The notes: generated by a model not told the origin, from the sequence alone. 64,000 bases of DNA from Phoebastria nigripes (GCA_035582835.1 JAYKAV010000410.1:41892-105891); one strand, 5' to 3'; counted from the stretch's first letter, positions 1 to 14,795 are shown. Translations and numbers: made by a program.

Positions 1-2490
1 TTCCTTGAACATTACATCTGAGGACTGCAACTGAATTCTGAATAATTGTATTTTAAATTGTAGAAAATTATTACTTAATGTAACCTGATCTCCACAAAAA
101 TAAGTACGAAAGAAGACAGCAGTCCCTGTAAGACCCATTTTTTTCTGTGGTTCCACAGAAAAGGGCCTGAGAAAGTGGAGAGTTTCCCAATACAGAGGCC
201 AATTACCAAAGCTACTTTTTAACCTATTATTGTTTTTAAAACCTGTATTGATAGTCATGCCTAGTGTCCAAAGCAAGGCCGACTCTTGTTCCTCAGCACT
301 CCAATGAATCATTCCTTCTCTTTCCCCCTCAAGACTCTGAATGACTTATTTTTTGTTTCTTCCTTTAATGCTCCTTCATCCATCTCCACATTACAGCTAT
401 GTATTCACCACTGTTGCCTCTGACAGTCTGGTTGAACCTTCCTCCACAACTCATACTGCTGCAAGTGGTGGGATGGCAATGTTGAGGCTGTCTTAGTGTT
501 TATTCTTTTTTTTTTTCCCCCCAATATTAGTAGGTTTTCCAAGAAAGAACAGGTTGCCTGTCAGTGCATGTGCCTGGGTGTATATCTGTCCAGTGGGTAT
601 TGGTTTTCATCACACAGGGTTTCTGAAGCAGCTGGTGAATAAGGCTGATGTTTCTGGATGAGACGGTCAAATGGTGGTCAAAATGGTTTTCAGAGGATGG
701 TTGTTCAACGTCTTGTGAAAGCCAACCCACATTGAAGTGACCCGAAATGCAACAACTTCCAGAATGACTAAGTAGACATGTTTAAAAATCCTAGCTAATT
801 TCTTGCTCTGTCACCCTTAAATGAAGATAGTAGTTAGGATTAATTTTCCCTGTGATAACTATTCCACTTAGAATGGAGGTATTTACAAAATAGTACAATA
901 AATATCTGTGTCTTCACTGAAAATCAGCAAGCAAAATAACTTGTGTGTACTCTAGACTTTTGATACAGCATAAATAAAATTGATGCTTCCTGCTTTAATA
1001 GGCCTTGCCTCAACAATTATTTTGGCTAAATGCCTCAGCTTTGCCTTGGCATTTACTTGAGCAGCAGAGGACTAATATTCTGCAACAAAACTCTATTCTC
1101 TGAACTAGCTCTCTTAGTTATTATTCTAAATGGGACGGAAAACAGCTATTCAGGACAAATGGCATTTATTTATTGTGAAAAGAAACCTAAAACCAACAAN
1201 GCTGCCATTAAACTGGAGAAACATATGGGATACAGCCTTTGAACTCAAAATTTGCTCATGCCAATTTCAGGAATTTCTACACTACTTTGCCACTTTCAAG
1301 TCTCTCACCAGCTATATGGTTGTTGTTTTCTTCTAAACATATGTACAATGGGAATGCAATGCTGATGGCTGACAGCTTTATTCTTAGATGGAAGCTCTCA
1401 TTCTTATGTTTTAACTGTCTCTGGGAGTATCATAGGTGTAATTTTAAAAAACAAAAAGTCACATTCTACTAATCACTGGAATGAGGCCTTGTCTGGTAGG
1501 AGGATCACCTTGTCAGAGTGAAAGCAGCCATCGGCATTTAGATTTTACTTTTTAAAACATAATGTGCTAGAAGAAGCAGCCATGAGAATTGTGCATTTTG
1601 GAACTCCTCTTGCTGTTCTGCCTGCACCTCACTGCTTGTTACTCTGCTTGATTTTGTCATATCAGGAGACATCTCCCACTAGTATTATATTCTTTCCAAT
1701 TCTTGCTTGTGTAAAACTGGGACCTCCAGTATATATTGTGGAATTTAGGATCATAAGGTTGATTACATAGATAATATGGTAGAAAGTATTTCTAGTTTGT
1801 TAAATAGAAGTTTGTTGTGCCTCTTTATTTGAAAGAAGATATTTCTTTGACTGAAATGCTTTATTAATACTCAGGTTAATATTCAGCAAGTGTAGAGCAG
1901 TTTATTCTAATGAATTTCTACAGGTCTCCTAGACCACTGTAGATCTGGTCCTAATGTTTATAAAATCAGAGATTTCAATAGACTTGAATAATAATTTTTT
2001 TTTAATATTAAACTTTCCCTAATGTGTAGGGATTGCCATATCTTTATGTATTTGTCATGTATTTAAGGAGAAAAATATTTTCAGTATAAATAATGAATTT
2101 CATTAGGACTTGATTGTCACTACTGCAATTATCTGTGCTCCCTGGACATAGCCTTTCACTCTTAGGCAGCTGGATGTTGCAGTGAGATTCAGTCTGCAAA
2201 TGAGCAGTGGGAGAACAAGATTTGCTTACAACAGCAATATTTATGATCTGTAGTAATCATATTAGGATCATCATCTTGTTACATAAGCTTTTATGTAAGA
2301 TTTAGCATGAGCAGGCTTCACAGCATACATTAGAAAAGCTAACTAGAAAAGTTATTTTAGTTCCATTTCTTAAGTGGGGAAAGTGAAGTACAGAGGAGGA
2401 TGAAAAGTCTTATGAAGATGACAGGCAAAAAGGGTAGGAAAATAGAGTCTAGGTTGGCATATTTGAGGCTCAACTCTATCTGCATTTGTA

Positions 2491-2511
2491 ATTATTATTA
2501 TTATTATTATT
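2491..2511. repeat. (ATT)7 microsatellite
   Basis: Seven ATT units, uninterrupted. Followed by tgttatcc. Confidence 0.95.
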
Positions 2512-4426
2512 GTTATCCATTATGTGTGGTATCATTCATGGGATTAAATCCAAGGGTCCTCCATGCTATAGTCTATAAAACATGCAGTAGAAAACACTAC
2601 CCCCAAAACTTTACAGGATAAGTATTAAACAGGCCACAACAGGCAGCTAAACATCAGACAGACAACAGAAAGCAATGAGACAAAGCTGAGCAGCCTGATA
2701 AGGAGCCATCCTAAAGCAGCAATTGTCTAACTAACCTTCTGCAAATTGCATGAAACTGTGGACAGACAGTGTTTCCGTAAAGAAGAGCGTGTGCTCTGAA
2801 ATTACTATCTGCATCCTGGAACAGTCAGGGCAGGAATATTCTCAGGGTGGCTCAGACTTTTGGGACTGCAGATTGACAGCAAAATTTTGTTTAAAATATA
2901 TGTAGAAAGGTATTGCAGAGCAAGACACTTCAAAATCTAGGTCACCTGTGGTTACTGGATTTTTTGGAAAAATATTTCTGGTGTCCTGAATATTTCCTGG
3001 AAGCCTGAAAACATCCCTTTTAATTCCTCCCCACCTCAATGAACATATATGATCAAGGAAAGACCTCACTACCCCCAATCCAAAGTGGGAAGCAAATTGT
3101 AACCACACCACATGGTCACATAGTGATGTGCCTTTTCACGGAGGGCTCTGTGAAGCAGATGCACAGATATAGCAAGATAGCAGCCATCATTTTATTAATT
3201 TCAAACTTGAAGGTATAGACATGAGTGTGTGACATGCACACAGATCTAAATGGTTTCTTGGATGACATTTTTGAAACTTTTTTCCCTACAGAATGGTTAT
3301 TTCTATTTTGAATAATATTTTCACTTACGAGTGACAACAGATTAAAAATTCAGAAAACAGAGGGGTTCTTTTACCTGCAGAAAGGCAGACTATGGATGTC
3401 ACCACTTAGGGCTCTTCCAAGCATTTCGTCTACAAAGAGATTTATTGAGTATTTGGTTCTTGCTGGAGTTGCTAATAGTATAGCTAATTGAGATGGTGAT
3501 TCCTTTTGTCATGAACATCTGCTTGAAGGAATGAGACAGAAATGTACTGCAGTTAAAAAATGTAGAAAGCTCTCAGATACCACAGTAAGGGGGAAGATAC
3601 AAGAATGTATGTAAAATGAAACAGTACCATCAATCCTCTCCATAAACTAAGCCAACCATCACTTCAACAGAAAAATACTTTGCTTGTTCTGAAGATTTAA
3701 CTGAGCTTAAGTCATCACCCTGAAACTCTCAGTCTGAAACTCTCAGCATCTCATTGCTGCCGATCTTATGTAAAGACATGAACTTCACAAAAAAGATCCG
3801 CAGTTCTTGCTTTCTTCAGTGACAGGCACACTGAAAGACAGCAAGAACAGAATCCTTCTTTTACTTCTAAATTGCTACGACCTGCACCCAGGTCTTTGAA
3901 AAAGCAGCTAGTACAGCTAGAAAGGGTTAAAAAATAAAGCCCTGCTTACAAATTTTTAGTAATCTCAGAAACACAGTTGAACTCTTTCACTAAATGCTAA
4001 AATGCTAAAGGTTTTGCTTATATTTNTGCATCAACTCTCTTTTAAGGATGATGTTTGCAATTATGTGCCTAAATGTTTTCTTCCCCTCTTTATCCATGAT
4101 TACGTTCAGGGATGTTATAAAATTATACTTTTTTTTGAAAGGTCAGAATAGGAAGACATTTCAAACCCTCTAATTAAAGCCACAGAGGAACATATCTGTT
4201 TTTCCTCGCTACAAGGTCTCTAGTGATTTTTGTTTCTAGTGCACATCTCTCTCAATGTCTCGTTGCAACGCCATTAACTTTACTGCACATGGCATTTTAC
4301 AAGGTCTTGGGAAATTTGGAGATAGCTGAGTGTTAATTTTGTTGTACCAAAATCTGTTACACAGATTAATTTTTCTCTCTGAACTTCTGCAGCATTTTTT
4401 CTCATTTGTATATGTTTACAAATGCT

Positions 4427-4443
4427 TTGTTGTTGTTGTTGTT
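4427..4443. repeat. (TTG)5 microsatellite
   Basis: Five TTG units inside a T-rich stretch. Confidence 0.9.
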
Positions 4444-6720
4444 TTCTTTTTTTCTTTTGAGCAGATATTTCTGATTGAGGAGTTAGTGGAATTTGCTCAA
4501 GTCCCAGCTGAAAAATTTGCTGTCTCTAGGAACTTCCCTGCTGGAAACCACTCTTTGATTCCCTTGGTGAGTTTTCCCCTAAGCCATTTCATGCAGAAGC
4601 AGTCAGGGAAAATTAAAAACTGTCTGTGGTCTTATTTACTAGCCTGTCCCATTTCGATGAAAAACATCAGACTGTAACTTCTTGCTTGGGGAGTGTGAGA
4701 GGAGGCAGGAAGACTGTGAGTACTGCTGATCTGGTCAGGTAACGTTGAAGCTAGAAAATATTTGGCTATTGCTTTAGTAAGGCTGCCACAGTGAGTGCAT
4801 GTGGTAGAAAGCAGCAAACCTCGAAGACTCTAGATTCTGCTGCTAGTCTACATTCAGTGAATTTGTTGTAGTCAAACAGGAATAATTGTAAATCACAACC
4901 TCTAGACCACTAAGCCTTTTGTTGGCTGCTGTACTCTGCAGAATAATCTGCATCATGACAGGGAGACAGATATAAATCTGTTGGTCCTAAATCTATTCCT
5001 GCTTACATTTTTGCATCTCATAGGTGTAATAGTATATCATTTGACCAACTACAACTTTTAAAAAACATTAAAATCTATGAATGCTTGTCTATACATTATC
5101 CGTCAATATATGTCACATAAGAGCTAAATGGTAGTTTCTGTTACTTACTAATATCTTACCTTGCACTTGATCTTGGGACTAGGACCACCAGCTTCTAGTT
5201 TCATGTTTTCAGTGTGGTAGAGGACTGATGTTTAAACATTGTTGTAGTACAAACAATAACTTGCAAATAAATGAAAAGACCATTTGCATCAGTTAACTTT
5301 TAATTTCCAATTTTTCTTCCTAGTGTATCTTGTGTGTGGAACTAAGAAAAAAAATGCTGAAGTTTTGTGCATCTGTGTTTTCAGCTTCCTAAATTGGGGA
5401 AGATTTAGCGTAGTGTTTGATTACTTGAGATATCTTTTTAGACAGACTAAACCACTGTGATTTGTTGAAGGTTTTCTAAAGCCAGGGAGGAAGATTACGG
5501 GGGTCGTTAGAGAACCTGCAAAGGCAACAAAGGCTTGGGATTATGAATAGAATGAAATTATGAATAGAAATTATTTTTATTAATAAAATTATAAGTAAAA
5601 ATTATTGTCTGTTACATAAGAAGAAATAATTCTTTGCAGAGAGAGTTATGGAAACTATAAAGATGTACTAGATCATATTTCTACTGATTTTTCAGAAGCC
5701 CTTCAAGAAATCTCTAAATGAAATGTGTGACAACATTATGTCTTAGTTATCAGCAGACAATNTTTTCTAATACTTATTTACGAATAGTCACAAAGGGAGG
5801 AAACTTATAAGGTGGAAAATTTTAGGCTCTTTTTCTAGAGCACCCATAACTAATTTTGTTTTGTTTCTTTGAATCACTGCAATTTCATTGTGATTCATTA
5901 GGTCTAGACTCAGGACTTCTGAAAAGCCCTTCCTGAATTATTGATAGGTGTTACTGCCCTTTAAATTGCTAGAAACAAAATACATGGTCAAAACCTGCAG
6001 TGACTTGCATGTCTTTTCAGGTCATTGCATAGTAGACCTATATTTTGTATTAAGAGAGAGTGCCAGGAGTTAAGGGTTACTTGGTTGGGACTAATGTGTG
6101 ATACAATTTTCTTTCTTTCCTCTTTTATTTTTTTCTTTTAACTAATGACACACAAAAAAGTATTAACCCAGATTGCATTGAAGTATGAGAGGAGAGGAAA
6201 GACAGGCAGGAATTGCTCTCTAAGGAGGGAAGGATAATTAGATTTAAAAACTATTTTTTTTTCCTATTAAGAAAACAGGCCTTGGAGCTATGCAAACTGA
6301 TGTTGGGCCAAGCCTTGCTTGGGTGGTGCAGTCAGCACAGCTACTCCTAAGTAATATTCCTAATATACCCTCAGGAATCTTTATTATTAAAAAGTGAAAA
6401 CGACCATATTTAATCACATGTTATGCTAAAGGGAATAACCTTTCAGGAGTGCAGGAAGGATTATTTAAATNCATCTTCTTGGCTCTCCTTAGGTAAAGAG
6501 GAAGTGGAACTTTATACCAAAGTCAAGTTTATGTAAATTAGAGTATGAGGGATTTATGAAGCCCTGGCTACTCTAAAAGTCACTCCTCCTGTAGGCTGTT
6601 AGCAAATGAAATCATGGACCAGTAGATCTCAAAAACTATGGGGCAATACTGCTTAAAGTAAAAGAATGAGGCATTTAGTCAATAAACATAACCACAGTAA
6701 CCCTTGTAAACTATTACAGC

Positions 6721-7565
6721 ACAGAATCAGAGTAAATTAGGTTGGGAGTGACCTCTAGAGGTCATCTGGTCCAACCCCTACCACCTCCCCACTTCAAAGC
6801 AGAGCCAGCTTCAAAGTTAGACCCAACTTTAAAGTCAGATCAGGGCCCCAACCTGTTAAGTTTTGACTGTCTCCGTGGATGGAGGTTCCCCAACCACTCT
6901 GTTCCAGTGTTTGATCACCCCCATCGTGAATTTCTATCTAATCGCATTTTCCCTTGCTGTGACTTTCTTCTGTTGCCTCTTGTCCTTTCGGTTGTGTCTC
7001 CAAGAAAAGCCTGGCCGTTAGGTAGCCGAGAACAGCAATTAGATCCTTCCTCAGTTTCCTCCAGGCTGAGCAAATTCAGCTCTCAGCTTCTCTTCATCTG
7101 TTTTGTACTCCAGATCCCTTACAATCCTGGTGGCCCTCCACGGGGTTATCCAGTTTGTCAGTGTCTTGTACTGGGGAACCCAAAACAGGATACAAAATTT
7201 TGGATACAGACTTGCTAATGCCAGACACAGGGAATAATCACTTCCCTTGACCCATTACTGTGCTGTTACTGATGCAGCCAGTATGAGGTTAAGTGTTCAC
7301 CAACAAAAGGGTACACTGCTGACTCATGTACACCTTGTTCACCTGACCTCCCCTCCCCCAACTCTTATTCCAAAAAGCTGCTTTCTACCCCTTCAGCCCC
7401 CAACCTGCACTGTTGCAGGGGGTTATTCTATCCCAGGTGTAGGGCTTCACATTTGCCATTGCTGAAGTTTTGTCAGCCCATTTCTCCAGCCTGGTGAGTT
7501 CCCTCTGAATGGTAAATCAGCCCTCCAGTGTGTCAGCTGCTCCCTCCATCCCTTTGGTGTCATTC
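6721..7565 (-). mobile_element. CR1 LINE fragment, 3' part, old copy
   Basis: Read on the minus strand, the end near 6721 is the CR1 3' terminus: revcomp of gacctctagaggtcatctgg followed by ccaacccc. Further in are other CR1 3'-region phrases such as ggaataatcacttccctt, gatgcagccag and ccatttctccagcctg followed by ttccctctgaatgg. The copy has many substitutions and no usable frame. The 158-codon plus-strand frame over it is antisense and not a gene. The inner edge, near 7565, is approximate. Confidence 0.75.
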
Positions 7566-10500
7566 CCATATGATATGTCTGCAATGTAAGGCAGACTGAC
7601 CATGCACACCTGTTTGCAAGGTTCCTGCTAGTCAGCAAAGGCAGATTGCTAACAGACGTTTCAGACAGGATGGAATATAAATGAGGTTTACAGGTTAGAT
7701 TTTTGTTTTTTCGAAGTTAGAAAAAACTGTCTGGCAAACCCCTTTGGGCTAATGTGGTGACTGCATTTAGCTTAAATTTTGTGATAATGCAGCTGTATTC
7801 TTTTTGTAAACTCAAAAATTATAGACAAGCACAAGAAGACAAAGCGTAAGTTATTTTATAGGCTATTTAAGGCCAATCTTTAAAACTGGAAACAATCACT
7901 CAGAAATATATTTCTCCTCTTATGTATAAAATTAATTTTGTTACGCAGCCTAAATAACAACAGGTCAATAAGATGCTAAAAATGAATATCTGTCATCTGT
8001 TCATGCATATTTAATTTGCTCTGAATGAGTCACTACATATTTTGACTTGGAAAAAGGTCATTTTTAGTAAGAGGTCCTTTAGGCTATTGCATATGTTTAT
8101 AGATAAGTATATTAATGTTTTATGATATTTTACATATACTTCACCTTCATATATGCAGACATTTTTGATGTATATCTTAATTGTATAAGCAAAGCTATTT
8201 TCGAAGTATATACTGTATCCACTGTATATACTATATTTAAATAGTATTTGTAGAAAAGTGTTTACCAGTTCTTTGCATTGGGGGAGGAGTTTGGGGGTTT
8301 TTTATTTTATTTTAACTGCCTGTTAGGGGCCTTACAGGCTATCTGTAACAGGAAAATCTGTCTTTGTCATTTGTTGTTCAGGTATTGTGTAATTTTAGTC
8401 TTGCAGAAGAATGTCAAACTCTTCCTGTTTGAATTTGTTGACAAAAATCATCATTTCTAATCTAGATCTTCTAGAATTGGTGAGAAAGCCATCTGCCAGG
8501 AGTGTGATAGGCGGGGTTAATCTTGTACTAAGCAGCCAGAATAGGAGATGCTTCATAAGGTCCCTTCCTGTTCTACATATCTACATTGTATGATGTTCAG
8601 CCTTCCCAGTATTGCTGCTGAGGTACACCAAGGCTGGCTGATGAATTTGAATGGATTGCTAAGGCTGCAGTGATTGGCTCCACTGTCTGGACGTGAGATG
8701 CAGGAAACAGGGACTTCTGCTTGAAATCTGTAAACCTGTAATGCTACTCTGTAACCATGACAAAACAGGATTAGGCTCATTGTCCCTTATGTGTAGGGTA
8801 CAGGCAACATTTTCCCTGCGAGATTTTCCAAAACTCCAGCCAGCCATAGGATGCTGCGCCACTGAAATCAGGAGTGCAAATTCTAATGTTGCTTTCAGCA
8901 CTTGTTCTGTTCAGCACAACCCAGTAAAGGTTGGAGACAGTGATTTAGGTGTTCAGGTTCAGCTTTTGCCTTTCACTGAGACTTCTGAAGTGGGAGTTGG
9001 ACCCTTCTGAAAATTCAAGAGAGCTGAATTGCATCTTAGACAGCTGATGTTGGGTACTTAACTGAGCTTGGCTAATGAAATATATATGTTGAGTTTTTAT
9101 TGTATTGTGACCTGTAAATCATACCTTATGTAATCAGTGTAACATCTCGTTAAAGAACTAGATTGAGTCTGAGGAGCTAACAAGGAGGGGAGCTCCAGAC
9201 AGAGCAGAAGGCAAAAAGGAGTCAGGTGTATTCCTATATGTGATGAGCTCACATGTATCACATGTGCAAATGTAATTCATAGGCAGATGACTCAAAATTA
9301 TGTTNTTCCCTTTGTACTATTTCACAGTTTATGTGTGTAATATATGGTATAATCATCTTTCTCTTTAATCTTTTATCATCTTTTATCAGAGCAAAATGAA
9401 GCATGAAAATAGATGGTTATTAAATGTAAATACCAACAACTCTTCAAAAGGTTCCCTTCCCCTTGCTCCCCTTTCCATATTCTTAGCAGAAGGATGAAAA
9501 GTTATGCAGATGCTTTAAAACTGTACTGAATCTTTTGACACATGGCATGTTCCTCCCTAGGAATTAGCAAAGGAGCTGACAGATATAGACCAGATATTTA
9601 ACCTTTGCTACCAGAGGTGTTAGAGTTTAAAGGTTATTGTTCAGGAAATGAGAACATCCCAATAATTGGTGAAATAACGATTACAGAACNTTGCCTTTTA
9701 TGTGAAATTCTAAAATTATATTTATTGGCCAATTCACAGAAAGTGCCATAGTGACCACAAAAATGAATTTGGTTTTATACATGTACAGAGGTACAGGCCA
9801 AGTTTTAAAATAACAGATCTATTTCCATTATGCATTTAATCAATCAAGTGGAAAACATATGGATATTAACAATCTCAAATTCATAAATGACTCTGCAGAT
9901 TGACATGGGTTTTATGAAATATACCACTATGCCATGGGAGGGGGTTTGTACAACTTATTCCCACTATATCTGAAGTTAGGTTTCATGTACTTTACTATGT
10001 GTCAAAATTTACTGTGCATTTTCATAAAGAAAATGTTGGGTTTTTTTAAAAAAAAAAATCAGCAGATTTGTATCTGTGTTCAAAAATCATTTTCATTTCA
10101 TATTCACCTTTTTAATTGCATATAGTAATTTAATTTATCATTCTGCGTAAATTGTATAGATTCACACTTTCATAAATGCATTTAGCATCTGCAACAAGAC
10201 ATTTCAAAATGTGGTTTATGATTGTTTCACATANACATTAAGATATTTTATATAATGAGCATCTCTCCTGGACTGAAGAGTCTGTTGTTTTGAGACACAC
10301 TTAAGGGGTCACAACCATACAGGGTATGTTCATTTGAATCCCATCTGGTATATTTTTTATTATCAATATAAGTGGCCACAACTACACAGAGATTTGACTG
10401 CTAGGAAACAATCCCAAGCTACAAAATACATGCTACCAACTGCAGTTACTGCTCCTCAACAAGAACTAATGCACCAACATGGAAGCAAATCTGGGAAATG

Positions 10501-12179
10501 ATGAACTGTGTGTGAAAAGCTCTACATTTTTGCAGGCAGATGAAGTATCACTTTTACTGTCAAGCTATGATGAAATATGAAATAGAATTGTCCCAGCCAA
10601 TTAGAGCTCACAGCTGTTACATTCAACATGATGAGATTATTTCTCAGCTCTTCAAAATCCTACACTCTCAATAACATATATTTCACAACTATATGGTTAA
10701 TTCTAACTAGAAACAACCCCTTCCATCAAACTCCAGCAATATTCAGTGTGAATGTCTGATTCCTGCTCTGCTGCTCATCACAACTTAAGTCATGTTTTAC
10801 AGTTCCTTGCTCAGGAATTCCTCCTCTTTTTTTTCTCCCTTTGCATTGCAACCTCACCTTGCAAGGCTTAATCATCTCCCCACCTAGTCTATTAGACTTA
10901 AGTTACTCTTCATGCAATTATTAACTTACTCTTCATGCAATGGCTGGTTTTGGAAAGGTGGGCAGAGAAGTGACAGGAAACTATAATGACACAGAGTTTT
11001 TTAGAAAATTGAAAGGTATTTCCACTAGCTTTTCTCATCCATTGTATTAGCCAATGCCAAGGTAGTCATCTTTCTTTGATCATCTGACCTAAAACCACTG
11101 ATGGCAATTCGTCATTCTCTACAATATTATTTGCACAATGCTAGTTGACACCTATTAGGGACAGAGATGTGCTGAGGGAAGTGTATAGTACCCTTAAGTC
11201 AACNCTGGAGGACTTAGTGTGCCTGCTCTCCCTTTTACATGAATCCTTTTAGACAGAGCAAATGAAGAAGACAGTTCTATTTCACTCAGGTCTTAGTGAT
11301 ACAGTGGGCCTTTGAGCACAAGGATTTCAGTTCTGTTTTGGCTTTCAGGTACAGAAGGTTGGGATAGAAGAAGGAAATACATCAATTAAAAGACCCAAGC
11401 TGACTTTGTACATCCTTCCTGTTTGCCTGTGTAATCAGGCTTCTGAGCCAGAGAACAGAAGTTTGCTTGATGCATGCTTGAAAACTAACCATATAGTCAT
11501 CGTGCCAGTCAGAGACCATAAATGCATTGCAAATTTGCCATATAATGTTAGGCACAGCAGTACTCAGAAAAGTTGGCACAATTCTATTTCTTTGCAGCAG
11601 TTAACATATAGCTAGAAATCTTGAGTACTTGTTTTAGAAAGTAGGTGCATTCTACCATTGAGATTTGAGGAGAAACAACATATACTAATCTGTCTTAAAG
11701 GAATGTATTGGTAATAGTTACTGTTTAGTGTAGGGACACTTAAAAGCATGGGCACATGAATGACAATGTCTGTTTTCAAATTAATGATGACAATCTAAAT
11801 TTTAACAAATTACTACTTTGTATTATTGTTTGGTTGGCTCCAATGTTTATTGGTTGGCTTTGTTAAATCGTACCGACATAAAAGACACTGCCAAATTCAT
11901 ATTATGTGAGCACTTATCCATAGATTACAGCAAAGATTTTTTAAAAATCAAGTTTCAATATAAATTTATTGTTTAACCTTTGACAACCTACGCAGTGACA
12001 CACACGAACACAGAGCGCATTAACAGGGTGAACTGACCATGACTAATTTTAAGGAAATACCAGGTTTTTTAGTTTGTGTATTAACGACATTTCATGAAAA
12101 GGTAAGAAATGTGAGACTGAAGGAATGAATTGGGAGGAGGAGGGATTCATAACCTCTCTAATAAATGACCAAAGGCAAC

Positions 12180-12475
12180 AAACTTGATAACTATCTAAAA
12201 ATATTCAAACGATATAAATCACGGTTAGAGGAATTATTTAGGGTGGTGCAAAAGGGTATAACTGGGACTAATGAGATAAAAATTACAAAAAGGATTATTT
12301 AAATTCATTATCAGGAAAAGCTTTCTAATGGTGAATTCTAATAGACTCCAGAATAATCTCCCAGGGGAAGCAGTAGAAGCCCCAGGCTTAGAAACATTTA
12401 AGTAGGTTGAAACACCTCCGTCCCTAACACTAGAAAATATATTCTAGGGAACAATTCTGCACTGTTAGCATAATA
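12180..12475 (+). mobile_element. ancient CR1/L3-like LINE 3' fragment
   Basis: The stretch holds degraded versions of an ancient amniote CR1-type 3' region: ggtgcaaaagggtataac, then attatcaggaaaagctttct, agactccagaataatctccc, gaagccccaggcttagaaac and a terminal aattctgcact. It is far more diverged than the CR1 at 28-30 kb. Edges are estimates by eye; a library search would fix the subfamily. Confidence 0.55.
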
Positions 12476-13361
12476 CTCTACCTGTACTATTTTTTCTTTC
12501 TGTCTACTAATCTTTATTTCTAGGATTTAATGAGTCCAGCAGCAACTTCTGAACACAGTGAAATTTAGATGAAACAGTTATTAGGAATCCTAACCATAGT
12601 GTGTATTACTCTGCAAAGCAATAACCCCCTCTGGTATATTTTTCCATCCCTGTTGTGATGACCCTTTGAACAGAACTGCCTGTTAACCACGATCAAGTAT
12701 TTACTCAAGATTTTGGTGGTGCAGTATTTACAAGAGGATATAAAAACCCCATCTTTTGAGATGTACCTCACATTTTTTGGATCAGTTTGTGGATGATTCT
12801 GAGAATGGAGGTAATAGCTTCAGCTCTCAGAATTGTCCAGGGATGATCCTTATCCCTGAATATTTTTTATATCTTGTGTATTTTCAGAAATCAAGATTCC
12901 TAACTATGTGGTCACTTAGCAAATTGGATCATTACAAAAAGTTTACTTAAGCGCCTTTGCAACATGGAGTACAATCTTTCCTGGGTGTTCCCAGTTCTTC
13001 ATCCAACCTATGGAGTATGTTAGTTGTAGAAAATCACTAAAACTAATCAACACAGTTGTCTGTGTGCAAAGTTCTGTTTCTTACCTTAAATTAAAATGTG
13101 TGGTAACTGTACCATTAAATTAGTGTCACTACAGACAAAATGTTTTGGCCCAAATCACCATGGGCCTACCTTGGCTGTAAAGCATTTCCTACTTAATGTA
13201 GGCACAGTGTAGCAACATTCGTCATGGTCTTGCTCCCTTCCCAGCTCTGCTGGAGGTAGTGTAACTGTAACTAATGAAGCAGCTACAGACAGCAGCAACC
13301 ATGCTAAATAACTTAAGGTTCTAGTTCATTACCACAACAACCACCTCCATGCTGGGAATGA

Positions 13362-13470
13362 TTAGGTGATTTTTTTGTATACGTATATAAAGTATATACA
13401 CGTATACAAAAAAATATATTGTGTATATATGTATACCCACACATATGCGCATGCGCATATATACATGGTC
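13362..13470. repeat. TA/CA/GC alternating purine-pyrimidine tract with palindromes
   Basis: Alternating TA, GT and GC dinucleotides include the perfect 18-bp palindrome atatgcgcatgcgcatat at 13443-13460 and a gtatac-rich inverted part before it. Frames that cross it on both strands are artefacts of the repeat. Confidence 0.85.
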
Positions 13471-14669
13471 ATCTCAGAAGCCTTCAACATCCTATATTCG
13501 TTTTCCTTCTTGTTGATTTTGACAGCTGTCAGTTCTGGACATGAAAATAGCATGTTTCCATTCTCTTACTGTTTGACACTCAAGCTTTTAATCTCTCCTG
13601 TTTCTAGAAGATTAAATTCCAGCTTTTTTCACATCAACGGGAAACTTTAACTCTTTCTCTCTGTTATTCATGCATTATTCTCTTCTACTTCCCTGTTCAC
13701 TCTTCCCTAAATAATAATTCAATTTTCTAAAAGAACTGACTGCAGTTGATCCATCCCACATTCCAAAGAGCATGCCCAGTTAAAACAACCATCCACCTTC
13801 TCATCTATATGTGTGCTCATTAAGCAGGTTGTAGACAAGAATTTGTTGCCAATTTCTGTACTGGTTTGAAATGTCATTGTAGTCACAGACTTGGTTAGGG
13901 TTATCTGATCAAGTCTTTGTATCTGTTCATATATTTAGGCGAGGCAGGAGTAGAAAGAAAAAAGACATTGTAATTTTAACAATTTGTTTGGTTTTTTTCT
14001 TCCTTAGGATATCCTGAAAACTTCAGCCAAAAATTATTTTATGGGTTAATATGCCTAAAGGAACCTGAAAGAACTTTATATCCAGTTAGGAAGTTAAACN
14101 CCTCTGAAACCCAAAACTGTACCCAGATTTATACAAAAAGAATAGGTAGGGCAGCAGAAAGGCCTTTTACTCCCGTGAAATTTTTTGAGTTTCTGAAGTA
14201 TGAGGATAGAATACGATTGTAAAACCTTTGTCGCCCATTTGGAGACAGCTTCTCTTTGCATTTGGCAGGCTTTATGCATCTTGCCTAGTGAAAGCTGCAC
14301 TCTTTTATTGTACAATGTACTTAACTGGGAAAAAAATTATTCTGCTGCTTTGTTCTCAGCACAGGCATAAATACTGACAATACGAGGCCCTGTAGCTTCA
14401 ACAGCTGATGAATGCACAATTTCCACGAGTTAGAGTTGAAAATAGGAATGAGGGCTTTTTCTGAACTCTGTTTTAAATGTTTGTAATGTTTCAAACTATT
14501 GTGAGTGTTTCTTAGGCAATAACTAATGAAACAAGAGCCCAAAGTTCTTGGCTGTAACCGTTGTGTCGTTCATTTTGCGTGTGTATAGGGTGCTCCACAA
14601 TGCAGGGCTGTAAGTAGAGCTGCCACAGAATTATTGAATCATAACACCACCAAGCTCCTTGACAGTGCT

Positions 14670-14795
14670 TTTGATCTACAGGGCTCACAGTACTTTGTGA
14701 AGGATGTCAGTATCATTATTCCTATTAACAAGCAGAGAAATGGAAACTGTAACTAGTGAACCACTGTCAATACCTACTCAAAAGGCAGCAAAATG
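14670..14795 (+). mobile_element. weak MIR-like fragment
   Basis: The stretch holds cacagtactttgtgaagg, gtatcattattcctatt and gagaaatggaaactg in the order expected of a MIR-like unit. Short and diverged; low confidence. Confidence 0.35.

Noticed and set aside
6742..7218. Plus-strand 158-codon frame, the longest free-standing frame in the left part.
   Set aside because: It lies entirely in an antisense CR1 3' fragment.
8693..9010. Plus-strand 105-codon frame in the 3' flank.
   Set aside because: No domain, no splice context, and overlapping minus-strand frames of similar length; judged chance.
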